From contig JAILLA010000067.1 in assembly GCA_024693325.1 (NCBI GenBank), forward strand, positions 1 through 45,598: DNA of 45,598 nucleotides, written 5' to 3'. The position numbers and the translations under genes were made by a program. Shown piece after piece: positions 24,775-32,955 of the stretch. Numbering within the stretch: position 1 is the stretch's first letter; every line of letters begins with the position of its first letter. The notes under the pieces were generated by a model. The model searched no databases, had not been told where the DNA came from, and was given only the letters and a program-made list of their open reading frames with translations. The stretch is from Solobacterium sp. (GTDB lineage Bacteria > Bacillota_I > Bacilli_A > Erysipelotrichales > Erysipelotrichaceae).

Positions 24775-24814
24775 GATCAGGGCTGCCTGCAGAGGCAGCC
24801 CTGATCTTTTTTCT
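24775..24814 (+). terminator. strong intrinsic terminator after the surface protein gene
   Basis: A perfect 14-bp stem: GATCAGGGCTGCCT (24775-24788), GCAG loop, AGGCAGCCCTGATC (24793-24806), then TTTTTTCT. Confidence 0.95.
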
Positions 24815-24852
24815 CCGAAACGCAGCCATGCTGTTGATATCTGTTTCAGGCC

Positions 24853-24904
24853 AAAAGAAAACTCCTTTCCTGCAATGGCATCCATTGAAGAAAGGAGTAT
24901 TTTT
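24853..24904 (-). terminator. terminator between convergent genes, probably bidirectional
   Basis: ACTCCTTTC (24861-24869) pairs with GAAAGGAGT (24890-24898), with an inner CAATGG/CCATTG pair. On the minus strand the stem is followed by TTTTCTTTTG; on the plus strand by ATTTTTAC. It ends the minus-strand glycosyltransferase block and backs up the terminator at 24775. Confidence 0.75.
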
Positions 24905-26135
24905 ACTTGTGCTGTATCCGGCTGTACATGTCGCGATAGATACCGGTCAGCTGCTTTGCGTTTTTTTCCGGGTCAGCGAGATATCTGATGCGCCGGGATC
25001 CTTTTTCTGACAGCGATACAGCCAGTTCTTTGTCATCAAAGATCCTGGCGATCTGATAGGCACCGAGCATCGGATCATCGAAGGGATACATCAGGCATTG
25101 GTCAGGGGAGGATACGATGGTGTTCAATCCTCCTACATAGCTGCTGACACATGGCGTCCCTATCAGCATCGCTTCCTGAAGGGAATTGGATGAGTTTTCA
25201 ATGGAGGATGGTGACAGGAAGACGTTGGCATTCTGCATGTGCGAAATGACACTTTCCGTATCCTGTTCCCCGATGTAGATCATGCTGTTTTCAAGACCAT
25301 ACCTGCGGATCAGCTTCCGGATATGACTGGCATAGGAAACGCCCAGCTTTGTGGCAGGACTCTGTGCCTTCATCAGGTTCTCACCGCTGATCAGGCATCT
25401 GACGTCCGGATAACTCTGCCTGAGGATCTTCAGCATCTCGGCGACCATATGCGCTGCTTTGATCGGATAGTTTGCCTGGGTCACATAGATGGTATGGGGT
25501 TCCATGCATTCAGGGCTCCATGTTTCAGCCGTATAAAAGGGAGCGCGCAGTGTTTCATCCAGATGATAATATACAGCATCCAGATGATGCTTCAGCAGGA
25601 AAGCATGATCCCAGTCTGTTCTTCCGGCAATGAACTTTGCCTGCCTGAATACTTCGATCTCGGTTTTGCCCCGTTCACGGAACATATTTGCGTTGAGGTC
25701 TATATATTTGCTGAAAAGAGGGCTGGCGGGAGAATAGAGGTCGTATCCTGCTTTATAGTGGTAATAGTATTCACTGATCAGTCCCTGGATGTAAACAAGC
25801 GTCTTATCAAAGGGGATCCCTGCCAGGATGTCCTGCACAAACGGATTTTCCGCCCCGAAGAGATGATAGACATCACAGCCCGTCTGACGCAGATAACTGC
25901 AGGCATAAGAACTGTCTTTATAGGTGACAAGACTGTATTCCACACCATCGCTTGAGGCCTTTGATACAGAGTTATCCTCTCCTTTTTCGAATGCGGCATA
26001 ATACAGCTCTATGCCGGAACTGTTCTTCAGACCGTTGATCATTCCGGAGATCCAGCCGCCGCCGTTGTCATCTGTCCTGCCGAAGTATTTCCCCGCACCC
26101 TGGTGCAGGAAGCCGCACAGCATCATTACTTTCAT
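24903..26135 (-). CDS. GT4-type glycosyltransferase
   Basis: 410 residues with a GT-B fold. The N-terminus reads MKVMMLCGFLHQGAGKYFG with GGGWISGMINGL; the C-terminal donor domain has SPSSIENSSNSLQEAM, an E-x7-E motif typical of retaining GT4 enzymes, followed by GTPCVSSYVGGL. It lacks membrane segments and should work peripherally. The start has AAGGAT about 7 bases upstream and the gene follows 2 bp after the GT2 gene, so they are translationally close. It is the last gene of the minus-strand block, ending at a terminator. Sugar specificity is unknown. Confidence 0.85.
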   Translation of the reverse strand: MKVMMLCGFLHQGAGKYFGRTDDNGGGWISGMINGLKNSSGIELYYAAFEKGEDNSVSKASSDGVEYSLVTYKDSSYACSYLRQTGCDVYHLFGAENPFVQDILAGIPFDKTLVYIQGLISEYYYHYKAGYDLYSPASPLFSKYIDLNANMFRERGKTEIEVFRQAKFIAGRTDWDHAFLLKHHLDAVYYHLDETLRAPFYTAETWSPECMEPHTIYVTQANYPIKAAHMVAEMLKILRQSYPDVRCLISGENLMKAQSPATKLGVSYASHIRKLIRRYGLENSMIYIGEQDTESVISHMQNANVFLSPSSIENSSNSLQEAMLIGTPCVSSYVGGLNTIVSSPDQCLMYPFDDPMLGAYQIARIFDDKELAVSLSEKGSRRIRYLADPEKNAKQLTGIYRDMYSRIQHK

Positions 26136-26137
26136 AA

Positions 26138-27187
26138 TTACGATCCTTTTCCTTTATAGGATAGTTTCCGGAATGCCTGATAGATCCCCGAGAACCGGTT
26201 TTTTGCCGTACTGAGCGCGGCATAAGTGCTGCAGATCAGACCGGCATTTCCGGTTCCGGCACAGGTACGGAATATTTTTGAATAAATGTTGACCGGTTTT
26301 GCCTGAGCGATCACTGATCTGGCTTTCGGAGTCGTGATGTTGTTCCGGATCATCCGGATCTTTTCTTTTCTGCTGTAAGGGCAGTTCTCGGCGAACAGAT
26401 TGATCACGAACACTTCATATTCCCTGAGCAGGTAATCATTGATCAGGCTGTCATTTCCGGCACCCAGCGACTCCAACATCTTCCGCACGCCTTCTTCTTT
26501 GTCATTCAGTATTTTTTCGCTGTCGGGCAGGAAACGGTTTACCATCGTCTCCTTGGAACGCTTCTGGTATTGATAAATGACATCCGGGCATACGGTCACT
26601 TTCCCTGCACGGGAGAATACTTCGCAGTTGAAGATCAGGTCGCCTGACTGGTCCTTTCCGATCGGGAAGAATTCGTCATGGTTTCTCAGCATATCCGCCT
26701 TGTACAGCTTGTTCCAGTACATGTTGAAACTGTCTGTCGCAAAAAAATTGTGAACGGCTTCCAGTGTATGCTCATAAGTGCGTTCCGGAAGCGTACAGAC
26801 AAAGCTGTAGTTTTCTTCCATGAAGTTCACGGAATACCCGAACCACAGTACATCAGGCTTTTTTTCGTCCAGGACCGCCGTAAGTCTGGCGATGGATCCC
26901 GGCGTGATGATGTCATCATCATCGATAAACCAGATATAATCGCCTGAGGTCATATTGACTGCTGTTCTTCTGGTCGCTGTAATGCCCTGATTTTCCTGGT
27001 GATATGTTTTGATGCGCGGATCTTTTTTTGCATATTCCTGAACGACGTTCCAGCTTCCGTCTTTTGAACCGTCGTCGATCAGAAGCAGTTCAAAATCAGC
27101 TTCTTTCTGGCCGACGATGCTGTCGAGACATTCCGGAAGCTCTTTTTCCGCGTTATAGACAGGTACGATAATCGATATTCTGCTCAT
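26138..27187 (-). CDS. GT2-family glycosyltransferase
   Basis: 349 residues. The GT2 signature is complete: ISIIVPVYNAEKELPECLDS at the start, LLLIDDGSKDGSW (35-46) and GDYIWFIDDDDI (82-93) with the DxD motif. The C-terminal third has a Tyr/Arg-rich region without membrane helices, common in capsule transferases. AAAGGAT precedes the ATG. It lies between a GT14-like gene upstream and a GT4 gene downstream on the same strand. The 114-bp gap to the upstream gene (27188-27301) shows no clear promoter or terminator. Confidence 0.9.
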   Translation of the reverse strand: MSRISIIVPVYNAEKELPECLDSIVGQKEADFELLLIDDGSKDGSWNVVQEYAKKDPRIKTYHQENQGITATRRTAVNMTSGDYIWFIDDDDIITPGSIARLTAVLDEKKPDVLWFGYSVNFMEENYSFVCTLPERTYEHTLEAVHNFFATDSFNMYWNKLYKADMLRNHDEFFPIGKDQSGDLIFNCEVFSRAGKVTVCPDVIYQYQKRSKETMVNRFLPDSEKILNDKEEGVRKMLESLGAGNDSLINDYLLREYEVFVINLFAENCPYSRKEKIRMIRNNITTPKARSVIAQAKPVNIYSKIFRTCAGTGNAGLICSTYAALSTAKNRFSGIYQAFRKLSYKGKGS

Positions 27188-27301
27188 ATGTTCTATCCTT
27201 TGAAGATCTTATGCTTCATCTTTGTGCCGGCCTCTTTCAGCCGGTCTTTCCATCCCGGTTATTATAGCACTCCTGTACTTGCAGGCATGAGAGCTGTATG
27301 T

Positions 27302-28240
27302 TTACAGGCAGTAACGCTTCTCCCGGAGCTCCCGGCCGATGCTTTCATCAATTGCGTCGAGCAGCGCGGCGGAATGTTCCGAGGAGACCTTTCTGACAAA
27401 CAGCGTTTTTGTATCAAGCAGCTCCTGCAGCAGGGCAGGATCCCTGAATTCAACGACCGTGCTTGGATATTCGAAGTATGTCAGGTTCAGGATCGTCTGC
27501 TTGCCTTCCCTGGAAATGACCGTATAGTCTGATACTTTCTCTTTGAAAGGGGAGTTATAAATGATCGTCGGGAAGTACAGCTCATCGGGCGGAAACCTGT
27601 GCCTGATGAATTTGTTGTATGCGGTATTCTCACGGTATGTCTGAAGGACGTGCGAAACAGCCTGATCACTCAGGGACCACTGGGCCCAGCCGTGATAGAT
27701 GATCCACTCCTGTCCGTGATTCCTGAATACGGCAGGGCGGTAGCGGATCCCGCGGGAATTGAATAAGATCAGGGCATAGCTGCAGGCTTTCAGAAACAGG
27801 TTGTTTTTGTTGTAGTCATACAGGTAGTAGCCGCAGATCTTCATGTAATCGTCTTTGTCGTCTGCGTGCGTCATATCCAGTCCTTTGCAGAACTCCTCAT
27901 GTTCATGCGCTTCAAAAAAGGCATGGATCGTCTGCGGACAATGAAGCGGGTAGTCCTGTCCCTGCAGCAGAACATACCGGTCATACGGCCCGTTGTCTCT
28001 TGCGCAGATCAGTGCGTTCATGGTAGCCCTGATCGAATTCCATCCGCCCCAGTAATTATCGACCCTGTCTTCGATAAAGGTCACATGACGGGAATTCCTG
28101 CAGGCATTTTGAAACGGACCGATCTCTGATTTCCGGTCCACATGTACATAAAGGTGATCTTCTCCAAAATATAGTGTTTCTGCCAGGCGTCCCAGAAGCT
28201 CGGGATCTTTGTGACATATCACGATATACGCAATCTTCAT
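27302..28240 (-). CDS. core-2/I-branching-type beta-N-acetylglucosaminyltransferase (GT14-like)
   Basis: 312 residues from the ATG at 28240, with GAGGT at proper spacing; the longer frame to 28276 lacks a site. Family motifs are MKIAYIVICHKDPELLGRL, LYVHVDRKSE, NYWGGWNSI and YVLLQGQDYPL, which match bacterial relatives of core-2 branching enzymes. These inverting enzymes usually add GlcNAc (some add xylose) from a UDP-sugar in branching position. No signal or membrane segment is seen. It is the first gene of the minus-strand block and diverges from the gene at 28486. Confidence 0.87.
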   Translation of the reverse strand: MKIAYIVICHKDPELLGRLAETLYFGEDHLYVHVDRKSEIGPFQNACRNSRHVTFIEDRVDNYWGGWNSIRATMNALICARDNGPYDRYVLLQGQDYPLHCPQTIHAFFEAHEHEEFCKGLDMTHADDKDDYMKICGYYLYDYNKNNLFLKACSYALILFNSRGIRYRPAVFRNHGQEWIIYHGWAQWSLSDQAVSHVLQTYRENTAYNKFIRHRFPPDELYFPTIIYNSPFKEKVSDYTVISREGKQTILNLTYFEYPSTVVEFRDPALLQELLDTKTLFVRKVSSEHSAALLDAIDESIGRELREKRYCL

Positions 28241-28485
28241 ACATACCTCATCAAAAACTCTGCCGGAAACTCCCATAGTTCCGGGTCATGAATAAATTTT
28301 ATATTAAAACGATCCGTTCGTGAACATGATTGGCAAATTCTTCCCGGCAGACACTTCTCCGGCCTGCGGTCACATGACTGATACATCGTTCTAAGCCTTT
28401 CTTTTTCTTTTCACGGAACCGGAAAATGAAAAGTTAAGATGCCCTAAATATGTGATTTACATACCGAACACAGGCTAAAGGTGAT
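28241..28485. promoter_or_regulatory. divergent intergenic region between the minus-strand block and the second plus-strand operon
   Basis: 245 bp without a gene. On the minus strand TATAAA (in the ATATTAAAA-rich part near 28300) could be a -10 for 28240, with the small palindrome GTTCGTGAAC just upstream (about 28316-28325). CTTTTCA (28407-28413) and TGAAAAG (28427-28433) form an inverted repeat on the side of the 28486 gene. No strong -35/-10 pair is found for the plus strand. Confidence 0.4.
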
Positions 28486-29349
28486 ATGATGATTATGTAT
28501 ATGACAGAAAAGTATAGTGTATTGATATCAGTTTATGAGAAAGAAAAACCGGAGCGCTTCACTGCGGCGCTTTTAAGCATGATCAACCAGACTGCTGCTC
28601 CGGATGAGATCGTGATCGTAAAAGACGGTCCTCTTGGGGACGGACTTGATATGATCGTTGATGCTTTTGTCAGCGAGTATGAAGGCCTGTTCACGGTATT
28701 GGAAAACGAAGAGAATCTCGGCCTCGGTCCGTCATTGAACAAGGGTGTTTCCGCCTGCCGCAATGAACTGATCGCCCGTATGGACTCAGATGATGTCTCC
28801 AGGAAAGACCGCATCGAAAAGCAGCTGAAGATGTTTGAGGATGATCCTGAACTGTCGGTCTGCGGCGGCGTCATACGTGAATTTTATGACGATGACCCGG
28901 ATGATACAGCAGGATACAGGGTCTGTCCCGAGACGGATGAAGAGATCAGGGAATACCTGAAGACCAGATGCCCTTTAAACCATATGACGGTCATGTATAA
29001 AAAGAGCGAAGTGCTGAAGGCCGGAAACTATCAGGACCTTCATTACAATGAAGACTACCTGCTTTGGATCCGCATGTTTGAAGCCGGCTGTAAGTTCGCA
29101 AATCTGCAGGAAGTGCTCGTGGATGTAAGAGTCGGAAAAGACATGTATTCCCGCAGAGGCGGAGATGCATATTTTGAAAGCGAAAAAGCGATCCAGGATA
29201 TTCTTCTGCAGGACGGGATCATTAACCAGACCCTCTATAACAGAAATATGCTGAAGCGTAAGATCGTTGAAAAATGGATGCCCGCAGGTGTCCGCGGGCT
29301 TGTCTTTAAGATTGCCGCAAGGAGATCTTCATTTGATGAAGAAGCTTAG
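28486..29349 (+). CDS. GT2-family glycosyltransferase (AmsE-like)
   Basis: 287 residues. YSVLISVYEKEKPERFTAAL near the start, IVIVKDGP and LIARMDSDDVS carry the GT2 fold and DxD motif; CPLNHMTVMYKK and YNEDYLLWIRM are typical of the AmsE-like capsule subgroup. Start choice is uncertain: ATG at 28486, 28489, 28495 and 28501 are all in frame or adjacent behind AAAGGTG; 28486 is the longest. It overlaps the next gene by 14 bp. It should add one sugar to the lipid-linked unit, with specificity unknown. Confidence 0.87.
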   Translation: MMIMYMTEKYSVLISVYEKEKPERFTAALLSMINQTAAPDEIVIVKDGPLGDGLDMIVDAFVSEYEGLFTVLENEENLGLGPSLNKGVSACRNELIARMDSDDVSRKDRIEKQLKMFEDDPELSVCGGVIREFYDDDPDDTAGYRVCPETDEEIREYLKTRCPLNHMTVMYKKSEVLKAGNYQDLHYNEDYLLWIRMFEAGCKFANLQEVLVDVRVGKDMYSRRGGDAYFESEKAIQDILLQDGIINQTLYNRNMLKRKIVEKWMPAGVRGLVFKIAARRSSFDEEA

Positions 29350-30775
29350 TGAGCTGACATCAGAATTCGTTTACCACGCATATCATCTCTCAGATGATAT
29401 GGTTTTTTCGTGTGAGGAAGTTCCTGCGGATCTTCTGGTGAACAGGAACAGACTTGATCTGATGGCGAAGGTCCTGTATCTGAAGCTCAGGGAAACAGCC
29501 CCCGCATATGCGGAAAAACTGTATCTTGAACATATCAGGATCATGACAAAAGGGTCCTTTGTTGAAGCCGGAAGCACAAAAACCGGAAAGGCAGCCTTTA
29601 TTGACGCGTTTAACACATTGTTTGAGGGCATGAAACACAGCGGCTATTCTGCGGATGCCCTGCCTGTTCCTGTTGATGAAGATATGCAGGCGATGGACGG
29701 AGCACACCGAATCGCGTGCGCGCTGATGCTGGGGATCCCGGTAAAGATCATCCGACTCCCCGTCAAGGCGGAGTTTGACAGATACTCCTATGAATGGTTC
29801 CGGGAAAGAGGGATCGAGGAATGGTGCCTGGATCAGATGGTGCTGGAATATGTGCACAGAAAGCAGACCGCCTGTCTGAACCTGTGGCCTTCCGCCAAAG
29901 GACATGATGCTGAAGTGGAAAAAATGCTGGAAGAGCGGTTCGGCATCGTTTATAAGAAGGAAGTTTCCCTGAATGAGAACGGGGCATTCCATTATCTGGC
30001 ACAGATCTATTCGGAATACTCCTGGGCACAGGATCATGATGGGGATGGTTTCTCCGGGGTCTACCGGAAACTGCTGCCATGCTTTCCGACATTTGATCCG
30101 GTGAAGGTCTATTTCACCGATATCAAAGATTATGCTGAGATGACAGCAGCAAAGGAAAACCTGAGGGATCTTTTCGGCCTGGAAAAACATTCTATGCATG
30201 CGACAGACAATCTGAAGGAAACAGAATCAATGGCGGAACTTCTGCTGTCTGAGAACTCCATAGACTTCATGAATCATTGTCAGTCGACAAAATTCAGAAA
30301 TACATTTGAGCTTTTGGAACAGGGAGACCATTTTGACTATCAGAGAACGGTCCTGACCGGTTCGATCGTTCTGGCTTTGTACGGGATCCGTCAGGCGGAG
30401 GATCTGGATTTTATTTCCATGGATGACATACCCGGCTCACACAATCACCTGCTGGAATACTATGGAATGAGTGCATCGGAAGCAGTGACAGACCCGGAAA
30501 ACTGGTTTATCTATTTTGACCGCAAATTCATGACACTGGAAAACATCCGCAGATTCAAGAAAAAACGGAATGAAGGCAAAGACCGCGATGATCTGGCGCT
30601 GATCGAAGCACTGGCAAAAAATGCCGGGAGACCCGACCTTAAAGTGAAACTGCTGCAGACAAAGCGCAGGGCAGTTGCCAATATACAGGGTGTGATCCTC
30701 AGAGCGGCACACAAAACAGGAACGTATGACATTTTAAGGAAAGTATACCGGACCCTGAAAGGACAGAAGGTATGA
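29336..30775 (+). CDS. two-domain protein: ParB/Srx-like DGxHR domain and polymerase-beta-type nucleotidyltransferase-like domain
   Basis: 479 residues from ATG 29336 (AAGGAG 11 bases upstream), overlapping the previous gene. I do not recognise a named family. In the N-terminal half, QAMDGAHRIACAL (118-130) is the DG-x-HR motif of ParB/sulfiredoxin-fold domains. In the C-terminal half, TGSIVLALYGIRQAEDLDFI (341-360) fits the GS-x(9-13)-DxD pattern of polymerase-beta-type nucleotidyltransferases, with GKDRDDLALIEAL later (414-426) as in minimal nucleotidyltransferases. There are no membrane segments. It is translationally coupled to a GT4 gene downstream (ATGA at 30772). ParB-fold domains can bind CTP or act as small-molecule kinases, and the LicD phosphotransferases share the nucleotidyltransferase fold, so a role in activating or transferring a phospho-substituent is conceivable. 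Confidence 0.55.
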   Translation: MKKLSELTSEFVYHAYHLSDDMVFSCEEVPADLLVNRNRLDLMAKVLYLKLRETAPAYAEKLYLEHIRIMTKGSFVEAGSTKTGKAAFIDAFNTLFEGMKHSGYSADALPVPVDEDMQAMDGAHRIACALMLGIPVKIIRLPVKAEFDRYSYEWFRERGIEEWCLDQMVLEYVHRKQTACLNLWPSAKGHDAEVEKMLEERFGIVYKKEVSLNENGAFHYLAQIYSEYSWAQDHDGDGFSGVYRKLLPCFPTFDPVKVYFTDIKDYAEMTAAKENLRDLFGLEKHSMHATDNLKETESMAELLLSENSIDFMNHCQSTKFRNTFELLEQGDHFDYQRTVLTGSIVLALYGIRQAEDLDFISMDDIPGSHNHLLEYYGMSASEAVTDPENWFIYFDRKFMTLENIRRFKKKRNEGKDRDDLALIEALAKNAGRPDLKVKLLQTKRRAVANIQGVILRAAHKTGTYDILRKVYRTLKGQKV

Positions 30776-31908
30776 AACGGGTCCTGTTTGTGCTGGCAAA
30801 CGAACCAACCGGCGGAGTCGGTGTTTTTGTGCGTGACTTTACCGGGCATTTTGACGAAAGGGTCCGCGTTGATTTCCTGATCTATACAGAACAGAGAAAC
30901 ACCGCGTTCCAGAATACGATCAGGAAGGCGGATACCAGGATCTGGTATCTTCCGGAGCTTACCGTAAGAAACTACCTGAAGCTGCTCAGACTGACAGACG
31001 AATTCTTTTACGTGCATCACCGGGAGTTTGACGCTGTGCACCTGACATATCCCGGTCAGGTCAGCATGGTCCTGAAACCGGCAAAAAAATACGGCATACC
31101 CTGCCGCATCATTCACAGCTTCAATGCCAGCCTGAGCGATGATCCGATCAAGAGCATCCGCAACAAGCTGTTTATCATGAATTACCGGAAGTACGCAAAT
31201 GTATACCTTGCCTGCTCGGGAAATGCCGGAAGATATCTTTACGGCAGTAAGATGGCAGAGTCGGATCAGGTGAAGTACATCATGAATGCGATCGACTGCA
31301 GTGTCTTTGCGTATGATGAAAACAGAAGAAATGCTTTCCGTGAGGAACTGGGCATCAGGGAGGATCAGAAGCTGATCCTGGCAGCCGGAAGACTGGAAAA
31401 ACAGAAGAATATCGGATTTGCCGCAAAGGTATTTGCGCAGATCGTAAAGAAGGACCGCTCATGTGTTCTTCATATACTGGGAGACGGACCACTGAAAGCC
31501 GATATTGAAAAGCAGATACAGGCGGATCAGACCGTAGATCATGTTGTATTCGCAGGCTTTACGAACAGGCTCAGGGACTATTTTATGGCGGCCGATCTGC
31601 TGCTTTTCCCTTCGCTGTATGAAGGGCTCCCGATCACCGTGGTCGACGCCCAGTGCTGCGGCCTGCCGTGTGTGCTTTCAGACACCATTTCAGATGAAGT
31701 CAGGCTGACAGACCTGATATCATTCCGCAGTCTGTCCGATCCGGCTGATGCATGGGCAGACACCTGTCTGAAGGCCATGGATGTGAAGCGCCGAAGCCGC
31801 GTGGATGAGATCACGGAAAAAGGTTATAATATTGAGAAAGAAGCTCTGAAGCTTGAGAAAATATACCTTGACTTTTCAGCAGACGGGGAGGATATAAGCG
31901 CTTTATGA
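30772..31908 (+). CDS. GT4-family glycosyltransferase
   Basis: 378 residues, GT-B fold. The start MKRVLFVLANEPTGGVGVFV has the glycine-rich N-terminal loop. ILAAGRLEKQKNIGFAAKVF begins the donor domain, and PSLYEGLPITVVDAQCCGLP carries the E-x7-[ED] motif. Both ends overlap their neighbours by 4 bp (ATGA at 30772 and 31905), a sign of translational coupling in one operon. It is cytoplasmic or membrane-peripheral. The transferred sugar is unknown. Confidence 0.9.
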   Translation: MKRVLFVLANEPTGGVGVFVRDFTGHFDERVRVDFLIYTEQRNTAFQNTIRKADTRIWYLPELTVRNYLKLLRLTDEFFYVHHREFDAVHLTYPGQVSMVLKPAKKYGIPCRIIHSFNASLSDDPIKSIRNKLFIMNYRKYANVYLACSGNAGRYLYGSKMAESDQVKYIMNAIDCSVFAYDENRRNAFREELGIREDQKLILAAGRLEKQKNIGFAAKVFAQIVKKDRSCVLHILGDGPLKADIEKQIQADQTVDHVVFAGFTNRLRDYFMAADLLLFPSLYEGLPITVVDAQCCGLPCVLSDTISDEVRLTDLISFRSLSDPADAWADTCLKAMDVKRRSRVDEITEKGYNIEKEALKLEKIYLDFSADGEDISAL

Positions 31909-32954
31909 ATGCTTTATTCAATCTGAAAACAAATGGAAGATCTGCCTGTGTGCAGCTGGAAGGGCTGCGTGCATTCGGCGTCATTCTGGTGGTCATGAGC
32001 CACGTTGATATACTGAACCAGGGCGGGATCGGGAATGCCATTTTTTATTGTCTCGGGGGATTCCTCGCGCTCAATCCGTTCCGTGATCTGAACGAGACGA
32101 ATTTCCGGAGGAAGGAAGATATCCTGAACTACTATAAGAGAAGAGCGCTCCGTATCCTGCCTGTTTATTACATCGTCCTGTTTCTCGTCAATGTTCTGAC
32201 ACTTGGGAAAACGATGTCGCTGTTCCAGCTGCTGGGATGCGTGTTCTTCTTCAACAGTTATCATCATCTCTGGTTTATCCAGCAGATGATGTTCATGTAT
32301 CTTCTGACACCGCTGATCATGCGCATCATGCTGTTTCTGAAGGAGAAATCTTCACTTTTCCGATCAGATCTTTTCTGTTTTCTGTTCGTACTGCTTGTTT
32401 CAGTATGTCTGAGACTTACCCTGAATGTGAAATATGTATTCCTGCCGAAGGACGGAAGCCGGAATGAATTCAGGATCTGGCAGTATACTGCCGGGATCGC
32501 GTTCGCTTATCTGTACCGGTGGCTGAAGAATCATGTCCTGAAAGAACATCAGGCATCGCCGCTTCTGTGCGGTACGATCAGCGCGCTCTGTCTTCTTGCG
32601 GGGATCCTGTCATCCGACACATTTCTGCAGATGTATGATCCGCGCTTTGCCGGTTTTTATGTTGGCTGGCGCTTCCCGCTGACCTGCAGTATCGTTTCGG
32701 GAATCTGCATCATCGCATTATGCGCTGAGGGCAGGAATGCCGTAAGCAGGCTGCTTCAGACAGATCTATGTCTGTTTATCGGCAAGTACAGCTTCAACAT
32801 CTACCTGATCCATTATTTCCTTCTGCCGTATATCGGCGGGATGAACAGATTCGCCAGATTCATCATCGTATTTGTCATCACTCTGGTGCTTGCCGTGCTG
32901 GTACAGGCGGCGGCAGACAGTCTTGTAAACAGGGTGATGAAGAAAAGGGTTTGA
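31905..32954 (+). CDS. acyltransferase-3 family membrane O-acyltransferase (OafA-like)
   Basis: 349 residues with about 10 hydrophobic segments. The family start can be read in LEGLRAFGVILVVMSHVD, where R and H are the conserved active-site residues, and in YYKRRALRILPVYYIVLF, the usual R-x-x-RI-x-P-x-YY motif. Enzymes of this family use acyl-CoA to O-acetylate surface sugars. There is no C-terminal SGNH domain, so it is the short form. It is the third acylation system in the window, besides the MBOAT-SGNH pair and the hexapeptide acetyltransferase. It is translationally coupled to the GT4 gene before it. Confidence 0.88.
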   Translation: MNALFNLKTNGRSACVQLEGLRAFGVILVVMSHVDILNQGGIGNAIFYCLGGFLALNPFRDLNETNFRRKEDILNYYKRRALRILPVYYIVLFLVNVLTLGKTMSLFQLLGCVFFFNSYHHLWFIQQMMFMYLLTPLIMRIMLFLKEKSSLFRSDLFCFLFVLLVSVCLRLTLNVKYVFLPKDGSRNEFRIWQYTAGIAFAYLYRWLKNHVLKEHQASPLLCGTISALCLLAGILSSDTFLQMYDPRFAGFYVGWRFPLTCSIVSGICIIALCAEGRNAVSRLLQTDLCLFIGKYSFNIYLIHYFLLPYIGGMNRFARFIIVFVITLVLAVLVQAAADSLVNRVMKKRV

Positions 32955-32955
32955 T

